A program made the position numbers and the translations under genes. This document shows positions 34,898 through 42,475 of a stretch of DNA of 51,316 nucleotides, piece by piece. How positions within the stretch are numbered: the stretch's first letter is position 1; every line of letters starts with the position of its first letter. The notes under the pieces are model-generated. The model made no database searches. It saw only the letters and a list, made by a program, of their open reading frames with translations, and was not told the origin of the DNA. The stretch is from contig JAAVYX010000089.1 of NCBI GenBank assembly GCA_022791355.1, positions 1-51,316 on the forward strand, written 5' to 3'. This DNA is from Clostridiales bacterium. Lineage in GTDB: Bacteria; Bacillota; Clostridia; Oscillospirales; Acutalibacteraceae.

Positions 34898-35677
34898 TTA
34901 TTTCTTAGAAGGCAGGGGAAACCGGTCGCCGGCTATTACGGCCACGACCTCCTGCAAGTCCTCGGCCGGCTTGCAGCGGGGAGCGTAGGTAATCACGCTC
35001 TGCCCGTGCGCGGGCGCCTCCGCAACGTTGATGCTGCGGCGGATCTTGGTTTCAAATACCCGGCTGTCCAATTGGCGGGCCACCTCCTGCGCCAGCTCCA
35101 GCACCTCCTGGGACAGGATGAGACGCGGGTTGAATTTGTTGAGCAGAATGCCCAGCACCTTTAAATGGGGATTAAAGGTATCGCGGACGCTGATGATGGT
35201 CTCCTGCAGCTGGGTAATACCCACAAGGCTGAGAATTTCGGCCTCCATCGGCACAATCAGGGAATCGGTGGCCACGTAGGCGTTGATGGTCAAAACATTG
35301 AGGGAGGGCGGCGTATCGATAATGATAAAGTCGTATTCCTTGCGAATGGGGCGCAGGCATTGGTCCAGCATGAATTCCCGGCGCGCCGAATTGAATTCCA
35401 CCTCTGCGGCCGAGAGGGTGATGTCCGCAGGCAGAATGTCGCCATATTCGGAGGAGACAATGGCGTTCTCGATCGATTGATTGCCCTTGAGCACATCGCA
35501 GACCGTATAGCCTTCGCCAATATCGAGCCCTAAATTAAAGCCCAGATTGCCTTGAGGATCGAGATCAATGCCCAGAACACGCGCACCTCGCTGATGCAGC
35601 CCGCAAATAAGAGCGGAAGCGGTGGTCGTTTTGCCAACGCCGCCCTTTTGATTTGTGATGGTGATGATTTCTGACAA
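34898..35677 (-). CDS. ParA/Soj family ATPase
   Basis: 259 aa. Deviant Walker A motif KGGVGKTTT at 11-19, with the signature Lys at K11. Walker A' is GIDLDPQGNLG and Walker B is FIIIDTPPSL. It has the Soj/ParA form (AYVATDSLIVPMEAEILSL) rather than the FlhG/MinD form, and no MinD-like C-terminal membrane helix is obvious. Such ATPases position DNA or protein clusters by ATP-driven gradients on the nucleoid. Start is TTG with AAGGAGGAAGA upstream. Its neighbours are fliD and the ComFB-domain protein, not parB or parS, so a role in positioning flagellar or chemosensory cargo is inferred. Confidence 0.9.
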   Translation of the reverse strand: MSEIITITNQKGGVGKTTTASALICGLHQRGARVLGIDLDPQGNLGFNLGLDIGEGYTVCDVLKGNQSIENAIVSSEYGDILPADITLSAAEVEFNSARREFMLDQCLRPIRKEYDFIIIDTPPSLNVLTINAYVATDSLIVPMEAEILSLVGITQLQETIISVRDTFNPHLKVLGILLNKFNPRLILSQEVLELAQEVARQLDSRVFETKIRRSINVAEAPAHGQSVITYAPRCKPAEDLQEVVAVIAGDRFPLPSKK

Positions 35678-35720
35678 GGAAATCTTCCTCCTTAAGCATA
35701 AAAAAATTAAAAAAAGTCTT

Positions 35721-35747
35721 TAAGTTATTCTATCATATTGTCGATAA
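35721..35747 (+). promoter_or_regulatory. Sigma-D (sigma-28) type promoter for fliD
   Basis: TAAG (35721-35724), 15-bp spacer, GTCGATAA (35740-35747), against the sigma-28 consensus TAAA-N15-GCCGATAA. It would drive fliD-fliS with a leader of about 190 nt. It overlaps the upstream region of the divergent parA gene. Confidence 0.6.
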
Positions 35748-35945
35748 AAATAAAAGAGGGGTAAAAAGTAATTTTTTACAACAGGCAGCAAGCTAAGACA
35801 GAAAACAGCCATGGGGAACAGAGCTGTTTTGGCTTTTGCCGCAAGGCTTTTATACCCTGGAAGAGCATTGCCGCCGTTGCGGGCGAAGGCATAGTATCAG
35901 AATGATTTTTATAAGTATAGTAAGAATAAAAAGAGGTGTGATACA

Positions 35946-38402
35946 ATGGCATCTATCAACAGTTTAGGCAGTTCCTCCAGTATTTATGGTTCCAGAAACG
36001 TCATGTCGGGTCTGGCCAGCGGTATGGATACCGAAACCTTGATCGAAAATGCGGTAGCCGGTATCCAGGCCAAGATTGCCGCTCTTCAAAAGAAAAGCAC
36101 GAAGGTTGAATGGCAGCAGGAGGCTTATAGAAAGATTATCGACCAGATTCTGAACTTCTCCAGCTCCTACAATTCCTATTCGTCTAGCAACAACCTCTCC
36201 TCCGCCAGCTTTTTTAACAGCGCCTATATGGTGACCACCGCCGGCAAATATGCCGACAAGATTTCGGCTACCGGCAAATCGTCCAGCGATATCCGGATCT
36301 TAGGCGTCAAGCAGCTGGCTACTTCGACCAAGTACTCGGTGTCCGGCGTGGGCGGAAGCACTGCCGATGTGCCTACCATTTCCGGAAGCGAGCTGGATCT
36401 TAACGAAGAGATGAAGGTGAGCAAGATTTCCGGCTCCCTCACCATAAACTATGGCGGCAGCCGTGCCTACACGGTAAAGTTTGGCGAGTTGGACGCCTAT
36501 GAAAATGCCGACGAGCTGGCCGACGCCATTACCGAACAGCTGAAGGATCAGAAGATGACCTTGTCGGACGGTTCCTCCGTCCTGGTCAGCAGCAGGATAG
36601 GCGTTTCGGTCAAGGACGGCAACATTGAATTTTATGACAAGGCGGGCGCGGGCAATAAAGTTTATGTCCATTCCGCCAGCGGCGACTTGGCGGAAACGCT
36701 GCATGTGGATCCTACCCAAAAGTCTTCCTCGCTGGAGGTGGGCAACACGCCGCTGTATGAGACCCCGACCAAGGGCGAATATTTGAAGGACAAGGAGATC
36801 AAGTTCACCCTTGACGGCGTGACCAAAACCATCTCTATCGATAAAGCCTACAGCGATCAGGACGAACTGATCGCAGACATAAACAAGAAGCTTTCCAGCG
36901 CCTTTGGCGCGGGTAAGATTTCGGTTTCCGCCAATTATGACAAGGGGCTTGTTTTCACCACCGCCAAGGGATCTACCATGAGTATTGAGGGCGGTAAGGC
37001 CTTGGGACTGTCCACCGATTCCGAGCTGTCCTATCTCGATATGAGCAAAAAGCTGGGCGATATCATCAAGGACGGCGATTGGGACAGCTTTGCCAAGGCC
37101 GAGGCCACGGGCAAAGTCACCAAGGTCGAGGCGACCGAAACCGACCCAGCTTATTATGTGGACGAAAAGGGAAACCGGGTAGAACAGGCCGACGACGACA
37201 ATTGGTATCGGATTGACGAAAAGGGCGATTTCCTTTATAAGTTTGAGCTCAACGGTCAGACTATTGGAAACTTCTCCAAAAACAGCCAGCTGGAAAATGT
37301 TACGGTAGCCATCAATAATAATACCACCGCCGGCGTAAACGTCAGCTATTCCAAGACTACCAATCAGTTCCATTTCGTTGCGGAAGAATCCGGCTCCGCC
37401 GGCAAGGTCGACTTTGGCGAGGGCCTGGCGCAGAAGCTGTTCGGTCAGGGCGGCAGCAATGTCGTCAAGGAGGAGCAGGGCGTAGACGCCATATTCTCCA
37501 TGTCGGTGGACGGGAATGTCTATGACGGCATCAGCCGCAGCAGCAATACCTTTAATGTGGACGGTATGGATATTTCGCTGAAGGGAACCTTCGGCGAGTT
37601 TAACGGCGAAAAGTTGCAGGATGTGGCGGAAGCGGAAAAGGACGCCGTTACCTTTACTTGTTCGGCGGACGCGGATAAAATCGTGGACGCCATCAAGACT
37701 ATGGTGGAGGATTACAACGCCATGGTCACCGAGATCAAAAACGCATATTCCACCATGCCCGCCCAGAAATCCAACGGCAGCCGGTACGAGCCCTTAAGCG
37801 ATAAGGATATTGAAGGTATGACTGAATCGGCCGTGAAGTCCTATGAGGAAAAGGCTAAAGAGGGCATCCTGTTTGCCGATCGGGACTTGTCCAATCTTTA
37901 CAGTAAGCTTACCTCCATCATCTCGCCGGCCGGGCAGGACGGGGCCGACCTCCGCGCTATGGGTCTGGAGGTGTCCTACAGCAACGGTCTGAGCGTCATC
38001 AAGCTGGACGAGGATAAGTTGCGCGCGACCCTGAATACCAATCCGGATAAAGTGAAGGACGCCTTTACCAAATCGGTGGCCAACGGCGCCGAGACCGACG
38101 GTTTGATGGCATCCTTGAAAAATACGCTGGAGGTTTACGCCAAGTCTACCGGCAGCGATAAGGGTATACTGGTGACCAAAGCCGGTTCCGCTAAGGTGCC
38201 CGCGTCGGTTTACCAAAATACCCTTCAGACGAGACTGGATGAGTACGACAAGCAAATCGAAAAGTGGCAGGATAAGCTGAGCGACCGGGTTGATTATTAC
38301 ACCAAGCAGTTTACCTTGCTGGAACAGCTTGTCGCTGAGATGAATTCCCAAAGCTCCGCCCTGATGGGGCTGATGGGAGGAATGGGAACGGCTTCCGTAT
38401 AG
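35946..38402 (+). CDS. fliD: Flagellar filament cap protein FliD
   Basis: 818 aa. FliD caps the filament and guides flagellin folding. The N-terminal signature is MSGLASGMDTETLIENAV with the coiled coil AGIQAKIAALQKKSTKVEWQ split over two segments, and the C-terminal coiled coil ends YTKQFTLLEQLVAEMNSQSS. It is much longer than the roughly 500-residue Bacillus protein. The extra length lies in the middle (about 100-560) and includes an acidic segment with YYVDEKGNRVEQADDDNWY near residue 400. Start ATG with AGAGGTGTGATACA upstream, 200 nt after the sigma-D-like promoter. fliS follows. Confidence 0.94.
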   Translation: MASINSLGSSSSIYGSRNVMSGLASGMDTETLIENAVAGIQAKIAALQKKSTKVEWQQEAYRKIIDQILNFSSSYNSYSSSNNLSSASFFNSAYMVTTAGKYADKISATGKSSSDIRILGVKQLATSTKYSVSGVGGSTADVPTISGSELDLNEEMKVSKISGSLTINYGGSRAYTVKFGELDAYENADELADAITEQLKDQKMTLSDGSSVLVSSRIGVSVKDGNIEFYDKAGAGNKVYVHSASGDLAETLHVDPTQKSSSLEVGNTPLYETPTKGEYLKDKEIKFTLDGVTKTISIDKAYSDQDELIADINKKLSSAFGAGKISVSANYDKGLVFTTAKGSTMSIEGGKALGLSTDSELSYLDMSKKLGDIIKDGDWDSFAKAEATGKVTKVEATETDPAYYVDEKGNRVEQADDDNWYRIDEKGDFLYKFELNGQTIGNFSKNSQLENVTVAINNNTTAGVNVSYSKTTNQFHFVAEESGSAGKVDFGEGLAQKLFGQGGSNVVKEEQGVDAIFSMSVDGNVYDGISRSSNTFNVDGMDISLKGTFGEFNGEKLQDVAEAEKDAVTFTCSADADKIVDAIKTMVEDYNAMVTEIKNAYSTMPAQKSNGSRYEPLSDKDIEGMTESAVKSYEEKAKEGILFADRDLSNLYSKLTSIISPAGQDGADLRAMGLEVSYSNGLSVIKLDEDKLRATLNTNPDKVKDAFTKSVANGAETDGLMASLKNTLEVYAKSTGSDKGILVTKAGSAKVPASVYQNTLQTRLDEYDKQIEKWQDKLSDRVDYYTKQFTLLEQLVAEMNSQSSALMGLMGGMGTASV

Positions 38403-38421
38403 GCCGGAGGAGATAATCAGC

Positions 38422-38799
38422 ATGGATACAAAGGGATTGCAGCGTTATCAAAAGGACGCCGTTGATACTATGACGCAGGGCGAGCTGCTGCTTATGCTTT
38501 ATGACGAGCTGGTAAAACGGCTCACAAGAGCCGAACTGGCCTTGGATAAGGAGGACTACGCCCTCTTTGAGGCGTCGGTGGACCGCAGCGTTGAAATCAT
38601 CTGGTATCTGGACGATACGTTGGATAAGCAATATTCCATTGGCCGGGATTTAGCAAAGCTATATGACTTTTTTTGCTATGAGCTCAGCCGAGTGAAGGTA
38701 GGCCGCAACCGCACCGAGCTTGCAAGAATGCAGAAGATGGTCGGTGAACTGCGGGACTCTTTCCGAGGCGCACAGCAAAACAATGATTCGGGAAAGTGA
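38422..38799 (+). CDS. fliS: Flagellin export chaperone FliS
   Basis: 125 aa, helical. FliS binds the C-terminus of flagellin in the cytosol and prevents early polymerisation. Typical motifs: GLQRYQKDAVDTMTQGELLL and MLYDELVKRLTRAELALDKE, plus IIWYLDDTLDKQY. Start ATG with GGAGGAGATAATC upstream, 19 nt after fliD. The stop overlaps the next gene by 4 nt (GTGA). Confidence 0.95.
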   Translation: MDTKGLQRYQKDAVDTMTQGELLLMLYDELVKRLTRAELALDKEDYALFEASVDRSVEIIWYLDDTLDKQYSIGRDLAKLYDFFCYELSRVKVGRNRTELARMQKMVGELRDSFRGAQQNNDSGK

Positions 38800-39194
38800 G
38801 CGTTGCCATGCAGGCTGAAACCTTAATGAACGCGCTGGTTTTAACCAAGCGTATAGGAAATCTGCTCAATGAGATCATGGATATCTCTCAGCAGTTGGCC
38901 GAGGCGGTTGACCGCGGCGATGAAGTAACGGCTGGGATGCTCATTTCCATGCGCTCAGAACCCATCGATAAGCTGAAGGTTGCCCGCCGTGCGCTGCAGG
39001 AGCTGGTGGAAGAAGCCGGCCCGGCGGACCGGGAGAGGCTATCTGCATTGCTGGGGGGCGGCAAAGCGGCGGACAGCCGGGAAGAGCCCCTGGAAAAGCA
39101 GGCGGCCTCCAATGCACGACAATCGGAAAAGGTGGTTACCTTTGAGCGCGTCCTGAATCGAAAGGTCACAAGAGACAAATCGATTTTTCAATAA
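38796..39194 (+). CDS. FliT/FlgN-like flagellar chaperone candidate
   Basis: 132 aa, mostly helical, with no catalytic motif. Residues about 5-75 form a helical hairpin (LMNALVLTKRIGNLLNEIMD; AARRALQELVEEAG-like), consistent with the small FliT or FlgN chaperones. The tail is polar. Position directly after fliS with a 4-nt overlap strongly supports a flagellar chaperone. Start is GTG (38796); an in-frame ATG at 38808 is possible. Sequence similarity alone does not decide between FliT and FlgN. Confidence 0.65.
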   Translation: MSVAMQAETLMNALVLTKRIGNLLNEIMDISQQLAEAVDRGDEVTAGMLISMRSEPIDKLKVARRALQELVEEAGPADRERLSALLGGGKAADSREEPLEKQAASNARQSEKVVTFERVLNRKVTRDKSIFQ

Positions 39195-39197
39195 CAA

Positions 39198-39336
39198 GCG
39201 TCAGCGTCATCCCTTTTTGATAGGGGATGACGCTGACGCGCAGCTATCGGAACCGGCGGCGTTAAGCTGTTTGCCTGGAAAGGAATAGGGAGAACGGTTC
39301 CGGGGCTAGAAGGGCTTTTAGCCCGCCGTATAGCTG
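39198..39336. terminator. Strong hairpin and nested palindromes after the fliD operon
   Basis: A perfect 16-bp stem, GCGTCAGCGTCATCCC (39198-39213) with 39224-39239, follows the last gene of fliD-fliS. It has a T-run in the loop but not after the stem. Further pairs follow: CAGCTAT/ATAGCTG (39241-39247, 39330-39336), GGAACCG/CGGTTCC (39249-39255, 39295-39301) and CGGCGG/CCGCCG. Termination is likely; the extra palindromes may be a separate element. Confidence 0.6.
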
Positions 39337-39400
39337 TTTCGCGTATCGTGGGCGTTTGCCGTTTTGACAGAGCTACTATGAAATGCAGAGGGATCCATTT

Positions 39401-40156
39401 ATGCCGGATATTATTCTGGAGGGCGTTAGTAAAATATATAAGGATCGTCACAGAGGTCGTTGGAGGGGGCGCTTAAAAGCAGGAGATCTTGATCTCACAG
39501 TTCGTGCGGCGGAGGACCTGGACCTTACTATTCGACAGGGGGAATTTGTTTTTGTCGTAGGCAGCAGCGGCGCTGGGAAAAGCACCCTGCTACGATTGAT
39601 CAGCGGCGGCGTAAAGCCGGATAAAGGGAAGGTTTACCTGGACGGATACAGTATGGACACCTTTCACTCCTGGAACAGGAGCTATCGGATCAATGTCTTC
39701 GGACAGGTTTGGCAGGAACCCACTCTGGTCAGAAAAAAAACGGTGGAGGAAAATCTGCGGCTTGTGGCGAATATTCACGACTGGATGCAGCGGGGACCTC
39801 ATAAGGCTGTGAAAGAACGCGTGAATAAGGTGTTGGGGCTTGTGGGAATGTCGGGATCCAACGATTTGTTCCCGGTGGAGCTGTCCGGCGGAGAAGTGCG
39901 GCGGGTGGAACTGGCCAGAGCCTTGATCAACAGTCCTTCCATTTTGGTGCTGGATGAGATCACCAATAACCTGGACGACGACAATATTTGGGATATTCTC
40001 CAATTGCTAATCGAGCTTAATGAAAAGGGAACCACAATTATTATGGCCACCCACGCCAGTCAATACGTGAATATCATGTGCCGCAGGGTGATCACCTTAG
40101 TAAACGGACGCATCCGTAGCGACGTGCAGAGGGGAAAATACGGCGATATGGTTTAA
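39401..40156 (+). CDS. FtsE-like ABC transporter ATPase without a permease
   Basis: 251 aa. Complete ABC ATPase: Walker A GSSGAGKST at 54-62, Q-loop near Q105, signature LSGGE at 161-165, Walker B ILVLDE with D185/E186, and H-loop H218 (in ATHAS). It is closest in style to FtsE (LSGGEVRRVELARAL; THASQYVNIMCRRVITLVNG). An insert after the first strand (about 14-36, Arg/Gly-rich then Asp/Leu) is unusual. The ATG at 39401 is preferred to 39383 because AGAGGGAT lies just before it. No FtsX or other permease is near, so it may act with a distant partner or not in transport. Its stop codon is inside a long hairpin. Confidence 0.85.
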   Translation: MPDIILEGVSKIYKDRHRGRWRGRLKAGDLDLTVRAAEDLDLTIRQGEFVFVVGSSGAGKSTLLRLISGGVKPDKGKVYLDGYSMDTFHSWNRSYRINVFGQVWQEPTLVRKKTVEENLRLVANIHDWMQRGPHKAVKERVNKVLGLVGMSGSNDLFPVELSGGEVRRVELARALINSPSILVLDEITNNLDDDNIWDILQLLIELNEKGTTIIMATHASQYVNIMCRRVITLVNGRIRSDVQRGKYGDMV

Positions 40157-40188
40157 AAACTGTATGCAGGACGGTTTTTAAACCATAT
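40146..40188 (+). terminator. Hairpin over the ABC ATPase stop codon
   Basis: An 18-nt arm (40146-40163) pairs with 40171-40188 with one wobble, enclosing a 7-nt loop. The arm holds the stop codon TAA at 40154-40156. No T-run follows, though the stem itself is A/T-rich. It separates the ATPase from the chemoreceptor. Confidence 0.5.
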
Positions 40189-40244
40189 GCCGATTGATAT
40201 AGAAAGTCATCAAAAATATGATGGAAAGAAGAGGAGAAAAGATC

Positions 40245-42026
40245 ATGCTTAAAAACATGAAAATCAAGAAGAGCTTAATTCTGACATTTGGGATTACGGT
40301 TCTGCTTTCTGTAGCGATCATTATTTGTACTTTGTTTATTATGATTTCGCAGAAGGGCCGCTATTCCAACCTAATCGATCAGGAAATTAAGGCGACTGAA
40401 CTGATTACGAAAAGCGAACTGTATACCAATATAGCGGCCCGCGACCTTCGCGATGTGGCGCTGATGCCCAATGCCTCGGGCGCAGCTGATAAAATACAGT
40501 CTATTTATAAGACTCTGGAAGACGCGGACGCCGTTATGCAGGAGCTGAAGGCGGCGTATCCGCTGGCTGACAAATCGCAGCTGGAATCCTACATCAGCGT
40601 TTTCCAAAGCTGGGGACAGGAGATTCCTGACATTGCCGCCGCCATCACTTCCGGCAATATGACCCAGGCTATTAACATGATTCAAACCAAGTGCAGCCCT
40701 CTGCTGAATCAAATGACTTCCATAGGCGCCTCCTTGAGCGATATTCTCTCCGACGCTAAGGACAAGGCCATCCGTCAGCAGGAAATGATGACGACCTATG
40801 CGATTATCATCATTATCGCAGTACTGGTTATCGCCGTTATTTTCGTGTTGAGCCTCATCACCAAGTTGATCAAAACCATCACCACGCCCACCGAAGAAAT
40901 CCGCGCGGCTCTGGTTGGCTTCAGTCAGGGTAATCTGCGGGTTCCCATCACCTTTACAAGCAAAAACGAGTTGGGCGAAATGTGCGACGCCATGCGGAAA
41001 AGCCAGCATATTCTCGGCGGCGTTATCGAGGACGAGTGCTATCTGCTGGAGGAAATGGCCCAAGGCAACTTCAATTTGACCAGCAAGGACAAGAATCTGT
41101 ACGTCGGCGCGCTGAGCTCTATTCTGAAGTCTATCAGGACCATCAACTATAACCTCAGCGATACCTTGACTCAGATTTCCCAGAGCGCTGAGCAGGTTTC
41201 CGCCGGTGCCGAGCAGGTCTCTACCAGCGCTCAGGCTCTGGCCCAGGGAGCGACCGAACAGGCCAGCGCCGTGGAGCAGCTTTCCGCCACCATTAACGAA
41301 ATTTCTAACAACGCCCAGGAAAACGCCAAGAGCAGCGAAGAGGTCATGGTCCATTCGCAGGCGGCCGGCGGCAAGATTGAGACCTGCTCCCAGTATATGG
41401 AGCAGATGGTAGAAGCGATGAAGAAGATTTCCGAGTCCTCTGAGGAAATCAGCAAAATCATTGCTACGATTGAAAACATCGCTTTCCAGACCAATATTCT
41501 GGCGCTTAACGCCGCTGTGGAAGCCGCGCGCGCCGGCGTTGCGGGCAAGGGCTTTGCCGTTGTGGCCGACGAGGTTCGGAACTTGGCCTCCAAGTCGGAT
41601 CAGGCCTCCAAGGCGACTAAGGATTTGATTGAACGCTCTATCGTCGCTGTAAAGGATGGAGAGGAAATTGTAAACCGGGTATCCGACGCCCTTAACAGCA
41701 CCCGTGAGGCTGCGGGTTCCGCTGTGCAGGGAATTGGCACGATCAGCACGGCTGTGGAAAGCGAAGCCGAGTCCATTTCGCAGGTCATGGAGGGCATCGA
41801 CCAGATTTCTTCCGTTGTGCAGACCAACTCTGCGACCAGCGAGCAGTCCGCGGCTGCGAGTGAAGAGCTGTCCAGCCAGGCCGCGTTGATGAAGGATCTC
41901 ATGACGCGCTTTAAGCTGCGCGGGGTCGACAACCATGAAAACAGCATGGAGGTATCCGCATATACTGCTCCTGAGGCTTATGAGGAGGAAGGCAGCGCGA
42001 CTGTTAACTCCTTTAGCAAGTATTAA
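40245..42026 (+). CDS. Methyl-accepting chemotaxis protein
   Basis: 593 aa. First membrane helix about 10-35, extracytoplasmic four-helix-bundle type ligand domain about 36-185, second helix about 187-210, then HAMP (TTPTEEIRAALVGFSQGNLR). The long signalling coiled coil has the highly conserved tip at about 408-450 (ENIAFQTNILALNAAVEAAR; GKGFAVVADEVRNLA). Gln/Glu pairs flanking the tip are candidate methylation or CheD sites. No C-terminal CheR-tether pentapeptide is seen. The ATG at 40245 is chosen for AGAGGAGAAAA upstream. Ends before a clear terminator. The ligand is unknown. Confidence 0.93.
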   Translation: MLKNMKIKKSLILTFGITVLLSVAIIICTLFIMISQKGRYSNLIDQEIKATELITKSELYTNIAARDLRDVALMPNASGAADKIQSIYKTLEDADAVMQELKAAYPLADKSQLESYISVFQSWGQEIPDIAAAITSGNMTQAINMIQTKCSPLLNQMTSIGASLSDILSDAKDKAIRQQEMMTTYAIIIIIAVLVIAVIFVLSLITKLIKTITTPTEEIRAALVGFSQGNLRVPITFTSKNELGEMCDAMRKSQHILGGVIEDECYLLEEMAQGNFNLTSKDKNLYVGALSSILKSIRTINYNLSDTLTQISQSAEQVSAGAEQVSTSAQALAQGATEQASAVEQLSATINEISNNAQENAKSSEEVMVHSQAAGGKIETCSQYMEQMVEAMKKISESSEEISKIIATIENIAFQTNILALNAAVEAARAGVAGKGFAVVADEVRNLASKSDQASKATKDLIERSIVAVKDGEEIVNRVSDALNSTREAAGSAVQGIGTISTAVESEAESISQVMEGIDQISSVVQTNSATSEQSAAASEELSSQAALMKDLMTRFKLRGVDNHENSMEVSAYTAPEAYEEEGSATVNSFSKY

Positions 42027-42113
42027 GGAACAGCTTGTTTCCTTGTACATATCGCGCCATCATTTTTGTAGCTTTTCCATAAATACGTTTCTTGTATAGT
42101 GGGGCTTGTAAAT

Positions 42114-42152
42114 TGCCAGAGAGAGGTTGAATTCCCCTCTCTGGCATTTTTC
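42114..42152 (+). terminator. Terminator after the chemoreceptor gene
   Basis: TGCCAGAGAGAGG pairs with CCCTCTCTGGCA (about 42114-42126 and 42135-42146, near-perfect) and is followed directly by TTTTTC. A typical intrinsic terminator 88 nt after the stop. Confidence 0.85.
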
Positions 42153-42257
42153 AACAGATTGAAATAAATAGCAGCCTTCAAAATACCTGAGAGGGTACGC
42201 GAGACCAAGCGGAGCTAAATGCATAGGCTGGGTTGACGACCCAAGGGGACGAGAGCT

Positions 42258-42373
42258 AGCCGCTCGACAGAGCGGCAAAAAGGGTCAGCCGCTCGACAGA
42301 GCGGCAAAAAGGGTCAGCCGCTCGACAGAGCGGTAAAAAGAGTCGGCCGCTCGACAGAGCGGTAAAACGACGA
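42258..42373. repeat. 29-bp tandem repeat with an internal hairpin, about four copies
   Basis: Units at 42258-42286, 42287-42315, 42316-42344 and 42345-42373. The first two are identical, the third has two changes, and the fourth is degenerate at its 3' end. Each unit holds CCGCTC-GACA-GAGCGG, a 6-bp stem with GACA loop, then an A-run. No unique spacers separate the units, so this is not a CRISPR array. Otherwise the 449-nt gap (42027-42475) holds the chemoreceptor terminator and no supported gene; the minus-strand reading frames here merely translate the repeat. Confidence 0.85.
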
Positions 42374-42475
42374 TACCGTGGCTTGAACTCGACGCCATTT
42401 GCTGAACCCCGCTTTTTCGCGTCTATTCTCTCGTCTATTCTGAAAATTGCTAAAAACATTTTGGAGTGATGTGTT

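Noticed and set aside
34898..35677. FlhG identity for the ParA-like ATPase
   Set aside because: The Walker A and surrounding sequence are Soj/ParA-like and there is no FlhF partner or FlhG-type N-terminal motif; kept as ParA family only.
36300..37373. 357-codon minus-strand ORF within fliD
   Set aside because: Antisense shadow of fliD; no motif, and the plus-strand frame is complete with FliD signatures at both ends.
40179..40196. Sigma-D promoter before the chemoreceptor (TAAA plus GCCGATTG)
   Set aside because: The two boxes are only about 6 bp apart instead of 15.
40371..42050. 559-codon minus-strand ORF over the chemoreceptor gene
   Set aside because: Antisense shadow caused by codon bias; the plus-strand MCP signalling domain is unmistakable.
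42258..42373. CRISPR array
   Set aside because: The units are directly adjacent with no unique spacers and there are no cas genes.
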